Of a stretch of 64,000 nucleotides of DNA, positions 10,249 through 20,920 are shown piece by piece; positions within the stretch are counted from its first letter, which is position 1; every line of letters starts with the position of its first letter. Source of the DNA: Trissonchulus latispiculum (lineage: Eukaryota > Nematoda > Enoplea > Enoplida > Ironidae); contig JASAND010028260.1 of assembly GCA_030248195.1 (NCBI GenBank), positions 1 through 64,000 of the forward strand, in the 5' to 3' direction. The position numbers were made by a program, and so were the translations under genes. The notes under the pieces are model-generated. The model ran no database searches, was not told the DNA's origin, and was given only the letters and a program-made list of their open reading frames with translations.

Positions 10249-13200
10249 ATGCTGTCATTTCTGCTGGTCCTGTTTTGGGCCTGCTTAGGAGTTACAGGTA
10301 GGGAAATGTTTCTGTGGTGTACCTAATTTCAGATTCTGTTTGAAAACAAAAACAATATCTCGCCAAGACCATGAAATAAAGTAGCTACTTACCCTTTTAT
10401 GCCTGAATTTACTCGGGGCTAACGGTTGAAAATGGCCGGTTTTACATTTTTGGTCGCCGGCTTTTACTGAGAGCAAGCACATAGTGAGACGGGCACGGGA
10501 CTGCCACCAGTCTATACCAAATTAATTGTTCTGCCTTTCGAATATAAGCTCTGAAGGATCCCCATGCACACAGAAAGAAACTAAGACTAACAAATTATAA
10601 AATACTAAAATAATTAATAGATGAATATGCAGTCAAAAACAGAGCAAAGTAAATGTGTAAAGTTTTTAGTCCAAAATTAATACAATAAGTGCATTCAGCA
10701 GAATTTGCACTCTACTGAAATTTTTCAGCAGGGGAAACATTCAATATTGATACTTTCCAGGGGGGGGCTAAATTTCGAAATGTGTTGTAACTAGGTTTTT
10801 CATCCAATTTCATGCAAGAGTTCTTACTTTAGAATAATCTGATCGTAATTGTTTACAGTTTGCAATAAGTGGTTATTCGTTATTCATTAAAGCAAGAGTA
10901 CATAATGATAAGAGTGTGACAGCAGTCAAGCTCTCTGTTATCAGCTGCAGGTACATGTTCAGTCAAAAACCCAGTCAACCACCACCCCTCCCCAAAAACC
11001 AGACCCTAGTGGATTTGATCCCCCCACAAATTGGACCCCAGTGAAATGACCCCCCCCCCACAAATCAGACCCAAGTGAAATCCACTCGGGTCTGATTTGT
11101 GGGTGGGGGTGCTTGACTGGGGTTTGATTTGGGGAGTCACTAGGTACCGATTTGGGGGGGTTGGGCGTTAGCGTGGAGAGCATGCACCTGCAGCTGATAA
11201 CAGAGAGCTTGCCTGCTGTCACACTCTTATCATTTATGTACTCTTGATTAAAGCTAAGATCATCACCAGTTAGCGGCTAGGCACGCAGTGCCAACACCAC
11301 AAAATGTTTCCGGGGAAAATTTGAACGAGGGGAGACCGTGACTGAACTCAACCTGCACGCTCGCATTTTTAATGATGTGGCTCTTGCTATATACAATAAT
11401 GATAAAAGTAGTAGGAGCCAACCATTGTTCTGATTTCGGCTTCTCTTCTTGGAGTTACGAGTTAGGAAGTTGATTGAATTTAACTCGATCCCAGATAAAT
11501 GAATGAACTTCCGGAAGTTGTTCAAAACTGCTCCAATGTAATCCGCCTTGCCGCTGGTGGAGCAGCTTGTGCCCGATGCCCTCTCCGGGTCCCCGGGCCA
11601 ACCAAATGGTTCCCCTTTCGGGCTACCCCCAACAGCCCAACCCATCCTACGGGTCCCTATCCCGGGACAGCCAGACGTCCAATGCCCTGGGCAAACTGCA
11701 CCGAACTGTACACCCTGCTGTATTCTGCCTGGTTTTCCGCAGCCGGGCCTGGTAAGCCAGCCTACCTTGCCCGGCTCCTGCTAATGGCTGGCGATGTGGA
11801 GCCCAACCCGGGCCCTCGGTGGCCCTGTTCGACCTGTGGGCTCCCAGTTAAAAGTAACTGCTATTCAATCCGATGTGTCTCATGCAATCTAAGGACCCAC
11901 GAGGGCAAATGCAGCGGCATTTCTCCTGCTACCTTCAGGAAAGGAGTGTCAGCCCAAGTGTGCCCGGTGCCTAAGTAATCCTACCGTTCCGCCCGCCCCA
12001 GCGTCTCCACTCATCACAGCACCCCTCTCCCCACCACCACCTCTACCCTTGCCTCAGTCAACAACAACAACAACAACAACAACAACTAACCCTCCATCGA
12101 CACAGCAGCCCAACCGCCTCTCCCCCAACCAACGTCAACGGGGAAGCAACGAGCGTAAGCGCGCCGGAAACTTAACTGTTCTGCAATGGAATGCAGGAGC
12201 GCTCTCTACAGCAAAACGAGCCTTTCTGCAACGCATATTGGAAGAACTCGACGTCGATATAGCAGCGATCCAAGAAACCTGGCTTAAACCAACTGAACAG
12301 CTGCGATTCCCTGGATATAACGAGGAGCATCAATATAGAACCCTCGACCGCCGGGGCAGAGGCGGCGATGCCGTCGTGGGCGGCGGCGCTGCCCTCCTCA
12401 TCAAAAAGGGCATAAACTATGTCAAAACAACTGGACCCTTGGTAGCTGCTAACGACACGACAACCGATGCAATTGCCGTCAACCTTGTCCTCCATGGCGC
12501 GTTAATACCTGTCGCCTCCGTCTATGTCCCGTCTGTCATCAGGACTGCGAATGACCTTCGGGTTCAAAATTTCGATCCGAACTTTCTCCCCTCCTCTACC
12601 AGTGCTGTGATATTGGGAGACTTCAACGCTCACTCGCCGCAGTGGGATCCGTTCCAACCCCCCAATGCCGTCGGTGAAGATCTAAAGGACTGCATTGCCG
12701 CTAACAGTCTCACCGTGGCCAATCTGTCTGCCTCAACCAAAGTCACTGCCTATTCAGTCCCAGACCTGGCTTTAGTCGGGAGGCGTTGGGACTGTGCCTA
12801 TCACTGGAAACAGCTGAAAGACACTGTATCTAACCATATCCCGGCCATTCTGAAACTAAGAACTGTCACCTCGCCGAGCGAAGCGCCCAAGAAGAGCCGC
12901 TTCAAATTTAAGAGGGCCGACTGGGAAAAATTCAGGCATGTACTTGATGATCAGCTGAGCCTGAACCTGCCAGATCCCGCTACTGCAACAGTCCACTCTC
13001 TGTCAAAAGCCATCACCCAGTCATTTCAAACTGCGGCTAGGCATGCTATCCCGAAAACCCGCCGCCGGAACCCCAAAGCCTGGTGGAAGCCAGAGCGTAC
13101 CGAAGAGGCAAAGAAATGCCGCGAGCTAAAGAAGTACGCTAGGCACAGTGAACAACAAAAACATGCCTGGATGACTAAAACTCGGAAGTTCAGGAGCATG

Positions 13201-16200
13201 ATCGCCACTGCAAAACGGGAAGACTGGCAGTCATATGCGACGACCCTCAATCTGAGATCTGACCCAGCCAAAGTGATGCGGACTATAAAAGCCAGATGGG
13301 AAGTCCACATCAAGCTCCGGCGGAGCTATCAGGAAGGGGAACAGATTGTGCCTAACTGATAGGGATAAAGCATCTGCCTTAATACCCGAATACTCGGCCG
13401 TCAGCAGGAAGAAAGCACATGGAGATTCAGTGAAGACCATGAAGCTGGTCAGGGAAGCTCTGCGGCCTGCATGCACCTGCGAAAACGAACCCGCACCAAC
13501 GATTTGCAGTCCGTTTACAACAACTGAATTACTCTATGCCATAAAGCAGTTGAAGCTGCGGAAAGCTCCTGGCATGGATGGTATTACCAACGAGATGATC
13601 CGGAACGCCGCTTCGACCTGTCAGCAGCAACTTCTGGCCCTTTTCAATCTGTCATGGGCCAGTGGTGCTATACCGAGCCGCTGGCGCCAAGCGGCAATCA
13701 TCCCCATCCTGAAAAAAGGAAAGTCACTGGAATCCACCAGCTCCTGCCGGCCTATAAGCTTAACTCCTGCGCTCGCGAAGCTAATGGAGACCTTAGTCAA
13801 GCGCAGACTGCAATACTTCCTGGAGAAGAAAGGTTTCTTTACTGCTGTCCAGGCAGGTTTCCTACCGGGAGGATCAACGGAAGACCAAATCCTACGCCTT
13901 TCCCAGTCAATCACCGATGGGTTCAGGTCCAAAGGAAAAGCGAAGCGAACAGCTTTAGTCCTGGTGGACTTTGCCCGGGCGTTTGACACTGTCTGCACAC
14001 CTGGCCTTCTCCAGAAACTGATCAACTCCGGACTCCCTCTGTGCACTGTCCGCTGGCTACGTCAATTCCTCTTCGATCGCAGAGCTTGTGTCAGGATAAA
14101 CTCTTCACGCAGCAGGCTTAGGCCCCCCACGATGGTGCACCTCAAGGCAGTTGCCTGTCTCCTCTGCTGCTGTTTCTCATTTTTATCAACGATGACACCA
14201 ACAACATGCCTGAAGGGGTTCAGGCGTCCCTGTTTGCGGATGATCTGGCCCTCTGGCACTAAGACGTCCACATTGCTAGGGCGGAGGAAAAACTCCAGGT
14301 GGCCGTTGATTCCCTGCGAGAATGGTCGAATACCTGGCATATGGAAGTGAACGTCAGCAAATGCGAAAGCATGATCTTCACTACCCATAACGCCGAGGCC
14401 AAACAGAAGCTACGCCTACGCTATGGAGACCAGCCGATACCGAGCAAAGATAACGTCACCTCCTGGGCGTGATATTCGACCGTTTGCTCAACTTCGGCTC
14501 CCATGTGTCCCGGCTGAAGACCAAATCGGCCGGACGGATCAAAGTCCTGTCTGCCTTGTCTGGCACTGACTGGTGACTATCAAAGGAGGATCTGCGGTCA
14601 GTTTACATCACCTTTGTACGAGCTGCCCTTGAGTACTGCACCAGCGTCTGGGGGCCTTTGGCCGCCCCCACCCACCTCCAAGCGGCCGAGAAAATCCAAA
14701 GCAGAGCCTGTAGAATTACATCAGGCTGCTATGGATCTTCCCCTACTGAGGCGCTCCAGCTGGAGGCTGGAGTCATTCCTTTCCGAAACCGAGTAACCTA
14801 TCTCTCTGCCAAAGACTATGAAAGGAGTCTACGCCTACCGCAACAGAGTCTTCGATATCAAACGATCCACCAGAGACCCGCCAGCCAACGCCAATTGAAA
14901 TCTCAACCTTGCTGGCGATCGACGGTTGCTGAGTTTGTGAATCAACCTGCCTACCGGGATGTCAGCGAGACAGCATAAACCTAGTCCCGCCAATGCCCCC
15001 TTGGAACCTGCGAACGGTTGTAACGACGGATGCTTCACTAGCTACCCGCTGCTCAAAGTCCCTTCCTCCAGACCAGAGTAAGCAGACGACAAAGGAAACC
15101 CTTCGCAGTCTGCCTGTTCCCACAATTGAACTGAGGACCGACGGTTCCGCTAAATCGGGAAATCTGGGAGCAACTTGATCTCCTGGCGCTGTCTGGAATC
15201 CGAGTGGAAGCCTTTTGGGTTCCCAGCCACTGTGGAATCCATGGCAACCAGCAGGCTGACAGACTTGCGAAAAACGGTAGCAAACTACCCCAAGAAGCCG
15301 TTGCCGTTGATATGCCGACCGCGGCGGCGGTTCTGAGAAGAAGATCGGTAGAATCTTGGCGAGAACAACTTGTGCACGGAAGAACTAAAACTATTTTCGA
15401 AGATCGTGGTCCCGTTCCACCTGAGCTGGAATCTGGCCTTTCGAAAAGGCAAAGGATCATCCTGTCGCGCCTGCGTACCGGGAAAAGTCTGCTACTGGCC
15501 CAATACCGTAACCAAATCGACCCTATGCCCTGATTGCCTAACTGAAGACGAGACACTTGAACACTTAATTTTGACTTGCCCTCAAAAGGAGCCTATCCGG
15601 CAGAGGCTCCTGAACTGTTCTGATGGTCTGGCTGTCCTATGGACGAACCCTTCCGGGGTCCTGGGTTTCCTTGGGGGTACCGGGCGTATCTAGCCCGGCA
15701 ATATGGTTTCCTCAACCGCCTGGCCACAAGGATGATGATGATGATGATGATGATGAAGTTGTTCAAAACTTGTACTCAATATATATGTTTGTATGTCTTA
15801 AAAATTTACCAGTTTATTGCAGTGCAGGTCCTAAAGTGTTATGGGGGCACTTTGGTCAAAAATCTACGGATTTCGCTCATTTTCACACATAATATGCTCC
15901 CATATGTTTTCAAGAACAAAACGTAGTATTAGTGTTCGAAATCAAACTGTGACAGAGTTATTCAGGTTCAAAGCTGGAAAACTTGAAAATTCCGGTGATG
16001 AGCCCTGCAAGGTCTGGTGGAGACCGAACGTGACCGAGAACAAGGTTGATCGATACATCAAATTAAAGCCTTTACTAAGGTAATATTTAAGTGCAGACGC
16101 GGCTTAAGGCTAGCTATCCAGGCGTTCACAATGCATGCTTGAGTGAAGCATTGACCTAACTTTGGAGGACTGCCCAGTATAACTTCAACTCATTTTATCT

Positions 16201-16957
16201 TGCACAGACAGCATTTTTAGACCCATAGTTCTATGAGAAAATTGCTCCTGGTTCCATTACTTATCGATTGATATCCAATTTGTCATATTTGAAAAAATTT
16301 AAAAATTGGCATTTTCACCTATAAAGATCAAAGGTGCCGCCACAGCAGTCATGTTCAATATTGACGCATTTATTTTGGCCACATTATGTGTCAGACATAT
16401 ACAAATTAATCTGCTTAATTATTAATCCAATTAATATATAATAATTTAATTTTTCAGAGTCCCGAGCGCTGCCTCAGTTCGAAGTCCTCGATGAAAAGTT
16501 TCCACAGATCGATTCCTCAACTGAACTTGAAATCTATCACCAGTTGCTCAAGCAGATTTCGCTGTTCAAACCGGTTCAATCCGGTTCCGGTCGGCGTCTA
16601 AAACGACAACTTCCCGGCACCTATAATCCCATCAGTCTACCAACCGGATACCACCCTATAAATCTACCTCAGAACTATAGCCCCCTACTCCCAGCCTACC
16701 CATCGGTGGGAAATGTGGGGTTAGGACTGCAATTTAATGGTGGCAATAATTTGGATTTAGACGGTGGGCTTGGCTTTCCCATAATCAAGGAGCCATTTAT
16801 GTACCCCTTTAACCTGGGCGGAGGTCTCGGAATTCAGCGGGGAACCGTTGGTCTGGGATTTGGAGCGGAAGTCAGTCCAATTAATCCGCCAAGACTGGGT
16901 ATTGACTATTCCTCCATTTATCCGTGTTTCTTTGGACTGTGTGGACCAATTAATTAG
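10249..16957 (+). CDS. secreted furin-site proprotein, paralogue C
   Basis: Exon 1 at 10249-10297 encodes a signal sequence (MLSFLLVLFWACLGVT). Exon 2 at 16458-16957 follows a TTTTCAG acceptor in the same phase as genes A and B. Together they give 182 residues. The propeptide is divergent and ends in RLKR (63-66), a consensus R-x-K-R furin site, followed by Gln. The mature chain (67-182, 116 residues) keeps the NLP..YSPLLPAYP block, GNVGLGL, MYPFNLGG and the terminal SPINPPRLGIDYSSIYPCFF block. The 6.2-kb intron contains two MITEs and a decayed LINE. The exon 1 link rests on phase, signal-peptide character and family structure. Confidence 0.75.
10891..11247. mobile_element. TTAA-flanked foldback with 70-bp arms
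   Basis: Arms near 10891-10960 and 11180-11247 are inverted copies (AGAGTGTGACAGCAG, CTCTCTGTTATCAGCTGCAG). The centre carries C-runs and repeated CAAATCAGACCC-type segments. TTAA is present at both ends. Confidence 0.6.
11530..11978 (+). pseudogene. LINE N-terminal region: 2A peptide and Cys finger
   Basis: The frame contains a hydrophobic lead and the 2A core GDVEPNPGP (about 11790-11816). A Cys/His-rich finger follows (pattern CSTCG..., CVSCN...). 2A motifs cause ribosome skipping, and N-terminal 2As are known in several non-LTR elements of invertebrates. The frame stops at 11976-11978 and coding continues in another frame. Confidence 0.75.
12049..13359 (+). pseudogene. LINE AP-like endonuclease domain
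   Basis: A 436-codon open frame. Endonuclease motifs are visible: LQWNAG (metal-binding Asn), IQETW (catalytic Glu), GDFNAH. The last motif, normally S-D-H, reads SNHIPAI, so the Asp is replaced by Asn. A poly-Thr/Asn stretch near the start comes from a CAA-rich repeat. The frame ends just before the reverse transcriptase, which continues in a shifted frame. Confidence 0.8.
13346..14350 (+). pseudogene. LINE reverse transcriptase, frameshifted
   Basis: Reverse-transcriptase blocks in order: KAPGMDGI, RPISLTP, QAGFLPGGSTEDQI, VDFARAFDTV. A frameshift near 14120-14130 moves the GAPQGS and FADDLAL blocks (about 14130-14260) to another frame, where a stop follows soon after FADD. The palm catalytic Asp residues are still encoded but split between frames. 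Confidence 0.8.
14993..15693 (+). pseudogene. LINE RNase H remnant and C-terminal finger
   Basis: TDGSAKSG (about 15138-15160) and WVPSHCGIHGNQQADRLAK (about 15213-15270) are the first and last RNase H blocks. The middle of the domain is missing, so it has an internal deletion. A CPDCLTEDETLEHLILTCP finger follows in a shifted frame, typical of the C-terminus of this element group. Confidence 0.7.
15771..16457. other. rest of gene C intron
   Basis: AT-rich intron sequence between the LINE and exon 2, ending in TTTTTCAG. No further element recognised. Confidence 0.5.
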
Positions 16958-17129
16958 GGAAGAGGGACGTAGCCAATGGTGTTGCTAATTTGCATAAAAT
17001 ATTGTAGGATACTAAACAGTGTGCTCTCTGAAAAAAGCTTAGTAAATGTATAAACAATGTAATTTGTCTTTACTATTGTTATTAGTAAAGGTATTACCTG
17101 AAAATTTTCCTACCATTTTCTCAGTGTGG

Positions 17130-17215
17130 CTATGCTCATCCCTGAACACAGCCCTTGAGCCAGGAGTGTCGCCTCAAATAATTGCGGAGGAGGATATAAG
17201 CAATTAAAATTAAAA
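17130..17215 (-). repeat. fragment of the 51-kb SINE family
   Basis: CTTGAGCCAGGAGTGTC and the following 40 bases match the 51000-51300 SINE. The tRNA-like head is absent, so only the tail part is left. Confidence 0.5.
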
Positions 17216-17576
17216 CAGTGCAGTTAAATACAAATAGATATAGACTTTATGCACTTCAGGAAATCACTGAATTGGCTGCAAATTTGATTTATGGGCAAAC
17301 AGGGCTGGCGATTACAATAATTAAATTAAAATCAGTGTAGCTGTTGAACTGCTCTACCTGGATGGCGCAAAACCCTCTTCTTGGGAGGTGAACCGTGAAC
17401 CCCGGGGAATAGATTCCGACCGAAAGTTCCCCAGCACTGAAAAAGGGTTTATCAGCATTTTATAGGCTAGGAACCGAAATCTGTGCCCGTTACTTACCTC
17501 CCACTCAGTCGGCAGTCCAAAATATTTAGTTTCAGTTCCAGTTGGCGGCGTCAAATATATAATTTCCGTTTCAGGT

Positions 17577-18215
17577 GGGCTGCATTCACAAAGCTTTGGT
17601 TAGGCTACCACTGGTAAGGCTACCACTGGTAGGGTTACAAGTGGTAAGAAAACCATTTGGTTAGAAACGCGAATTCACAACCAATTGGTTATCTTACCAG
17701 TGCTAGCTTACAGAGCGCTAAATATTTTCTTTGATATGTACCGCTTTTCAAGTAAGACTTAACCACTGGTAAGCAAGCCTTACCAGTGGTTTTATGAGCA
17801 AATTAAATAAAATGTTGGAAATATAAAACTAATTAGGAAAAACTGTCTATTACTCCAGTAAGATAAAAGCACCTTTCTGAAAGACAACTTGAGCTACAAA
17901 ATACTTGAAATGGTAATAAAAAAATTGAACTAGTATTTCTTCAAATTTTGAAAATTAGTTCCTCGTTGGTATCTCAGTTGCAAACATAAGCTGTTGTGCT
18001 ATTACAGTTACTGTAAAAGTAGCTAGAGTGAACCATATTCCCGATTTTAAAATAAATTTTCACTGCAAACCACCTCCAGCCCTGGTTTGTAATTTCCCTT
18101 ACCAGTGGTAGCATACCACTGGTTAAAAACATTTTGTGAATTCGGAAGTAGTGGTTAACCTTTTGGTTTAACCACTGGTAACCCTCAAAAGCTATACCAT
18201 TGATAGGGTACCACG
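17577..18215. repeat. foldback repeat built of ACCACTGGTAAG motifs
   Basis: The near-palindromic motif (T)ACCACTGGTAAG occurs about ten times in both orientations, clustered at the two ends (17600-17700 and 18090-18200). GAATTCACAA lies on both sides in inverted position. This looks like a MITE with subterminal repeated motifs. Confidence 0.55.
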
Positions 18216-18356
18216 GCTTTTAATTTCATGGTCAGGTAGCCCAAAACGTACGATTTCTCGCCTTCATGACAGAATTAACATAAAGTATAATTTGATGTTT
18301 ATTTAACACACAGGCGGCTCCGAATCTGTTCTCTTGTTAGAGGGCTTCTACTAATA

Positions 18357-18536
18357 AGCCCGGCTCACATTCACACTGCAATTGGTTTAAGGCTTAAGGT
18401 TTAAACAAGGTTTAAGGAATGTCAGAATATCACTAAACTTTGCAGTGTGGACGCTTCAATATAAATAAACAAGTTTACCTTAAACCCAAAACCTAAAACC
18501 ATAAACCTTAAATCGTGAACCGGGCTACACTAAACT
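18357..18536. mobile_element. short MITE with AGCCCGG ends
   Basis: Inverted ends AGCCCGGCTCAC and GTGAACCGGGCT (one mismatch) enclose 180 bp, with further inverted TTCACACTGCAA/TTGCAGTGTGGA. The same end (AGCCCGGTTCACACTG) appears at about 57146, where no second end was found. Confidence 0.5.
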
Positions 18537-20340
18537 AGAGGTGGGACCGGTTCCAGTAGAACCGGTTGGAACCGGAACCGGAACCGAGCAGGTCTAGGCA
18601 CTCAACTAAACTCAATTCCTAAATGCTAGATAATTCAGACTTAAACCTTTCTCTTTGTGGCTTCAGTGAATCCTATTTCATGTCCTGTCACAGATAACTA
18701 CGTTAAAATAAGACGGTGAGGTGATTTTAATAGAAATTCTTAGATTATATACAAACATAAAACAATGCAAAGAACCTGAATATCAGAGTTCTGTATATAA
18801 ATGATAAACAAAAATCTTTCAAAAACGTTGTTACAAAACAGTTATGTAAATATGTATGGGACAACTTTGACGACGGCAACTTTAATTCAAAAAATAAGCT
18901 GTGCCAGTTATATAAATTAGTAGAAAACTTTTTTGTAAAAAGGGTTAAAAACCAGAAACATACAGCTACTACAAATGTTAGAAGTTATAAAAATGAAAGA
19001 TTTCTAGTCAAGTTACAGTAAAAATACTGAATACACTAAGAAAATTTTTGATCAAGTGTAGTGTACTACGATACTGCAGCATTTTACACGTTTACGTATA
19101 AATTTCAACCAAATCAAATTTACGTTTAGGTCAAAATCATTAATCCAACAGACCCAAAATATTCAAATGTTAATAAAATCAAAGCGGGAAATCACGCATG
19201 CAACAAGAACAAAAACAGGACAATTGTGACAACAGTATAAATACTTTGTACCAAACGGTGATCAAAAATATTGAAATAGAAAAAAACTTCATCTAAACAG
19301 TGCTAAAGGGAGGAGGAAGGACAAAATTATTCAAACAAAGAAGGGGACACGCAAGCACAACAATTATTATTATTGTTATTTCATTTCTAGAATGACGATT
19401 ATTAAATTTACACATATCACAGCATTAAAAAAGCAATTATACAGACAGTGACATTTTACATCACATAATAAATTCTATAAAATAAGGTAAGCATTAAACA
19501 CGGAGAGACGGAGTAATCATTACCGACCAAACTTTATGTGACAAATAATTTCTTCAGCATCTAATGTCATCTCTGCAAATTTCTAAATTTGAATAACATT
19601 TTTTATTTTTTCAATTTTTCATGCGTATCGTATCTAGCCCGCTAAAACAAATTTTTCTGGGAAGTACCACTACGGTACATTCAAAAACAGCACACACTTT
19701 TAAATCTAAAATGCTAGAAAACGCTGTCGTCCTAACATTAGGTAACATCTAATATTACACACTAATTGTTAAGTACCGTTTCAAACAAACCCCCCCTCAG
19801 TCAAAAAACACTTGTTACACTTGTTACAAAACAACATGTCAGTCAAATATGGTTAGAAAAATATAAAAAGCAATGGGTAAAACGATCTAGAGTTAAAAGT
19901 ACAGATTACTATACATAAAAGAACAGTGAAAAGTGTTACCAAAGACAGGGTTGATTTATAAACAGCTGGAAAACGCATAAAACACAGGCAGACAGAAAAG
20001 CAAAGAAAATTGTTACGGAAAAACCCAAATAAAATCTAGATAAAAATAATAAACTACAGGATATAAAGGGATACAAAATTTTCTGACAATAAAGAACTAA
20101 TTTATGCAAGCACACAGACATAACACAAACTATTATTATTTCGCCACAATCAACACAATCTATACAAGTAAGCCTCTGCATACAACATTGACATAAAAAT
20201 TACGTAATATCACTATCACGATATTAGGTGCGGTTGGGCGGCTACTTAAAAGGTAAATAAATTACATAACGTATACGTATACACGCAAAATGTGACAAAG
20301 AGCAAACTTTAACCGGTTACAGTATTACAGGTTTCTGGTG
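18537..20340. other. AT-rich region downstream of convertase gene
   Basis: Contains a small GGAACC tandem at about 18566-18590. It probably includes the 3' end of the long convertase transcript. No coding exon recognised. Confidence 0.4.
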
Positions 20341-20351
20341 CGATGCCAACA

Positions 20352-20357
20352 TTTATT
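20352..20357 (-). terminator. candidate poly(A) signal, distal convertase isoform
   Basis: AATAAA on the - strand, about 345 bases downstream of the stop codon of the distal last exon. Motif and distance only. Confidence 0.35.
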
Positions 20358-20699
20358 ATTACTGGACTACGTTTCATTTCTTGAAAGCATAAAACCAAAA
20401 AAAGAATTTAGATTTACTTTTTAGTGAAAAAGCACAATCCACTATCTGGTCAAGAAAAAAAGAGACACTATGAGGCCCAAAAATTGTGTTGGGTATATTC
20501 TACAGAGAACGTTTGAACGCCAGCTTCACAAATTTTGACAACGAGCCACAGATCAAGAGATTTAAGCCACATCTATCTATGGAACCAGAAAATAACCATT
20601 GGCAGAAATTAAAAATCTATATCTACTCTCTGTGAGAGGGTGGGGGGGGGTAAAGGGACCACTAGAAACATTAGGCTAACGCGGGGAGGGGGGTTAGCA

Positions 20700-20920
20700 T
20701 CAAGACAGGGCCGGCAGGAGCAGATACCACAGGAAATGGAACGTCCAATAGAAACAGTTGGATAGAGTGGGCGGGGCCTGGCCGCCCCGGTAGATGAAGG
20801 GAATGGTATTTAGGGGACGGCCGGCCGCCACAGAACTGCTACTGCTAGAGCCACCACCATAGGGACCCACTGGGACGGTGGTCCCGTGCAGGACCAGCTC
20901 CCATTCCAGAAGGGTCGCTG
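20700..20920 (-). CDS. FURIN: convertase exon 13b, distal last exon (anchored tail)
   Basis: Acceptor TTTCAG|CAGCG joins exon 12 in frame. It encodes the last P-domain strand ([11 protein letters not shown]), then a Gly/Ser linker and a terminal hydrophobic run ([18 protein letters not shown]) right before the stop. With no residues after the hydrophobic run, a GPI-anchor signal or C-terminal membrane anchor is likely. Confidence 0.85.

Larger units (their letters stand above)
11530..15754 (+). mobile_element. decayed 2A-containing LINE (I/Ingi-like)
   Basis: A non-LTR retrotransposon flanked by a perfect 16-bp target-site duplication (GAAGTTGTTCAAAACT at 11514-11529 and 15755-15770). It ends in a short (GAT)n tail at 15731-15754. 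Order: N-terminal peptide with a 2A motif, cysteine finger, AP endonuclease, reverse transcriptase, RNase H remnant and a C-terminal Cys/His finger. The RNase H domain and tandem-repeat tail fit the I/Ingi group better than CR1. Frameshifts and stops show it is dead. It lies in the intron of secreted-protein gene C, in the same orientation. Confidence 0.85.
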
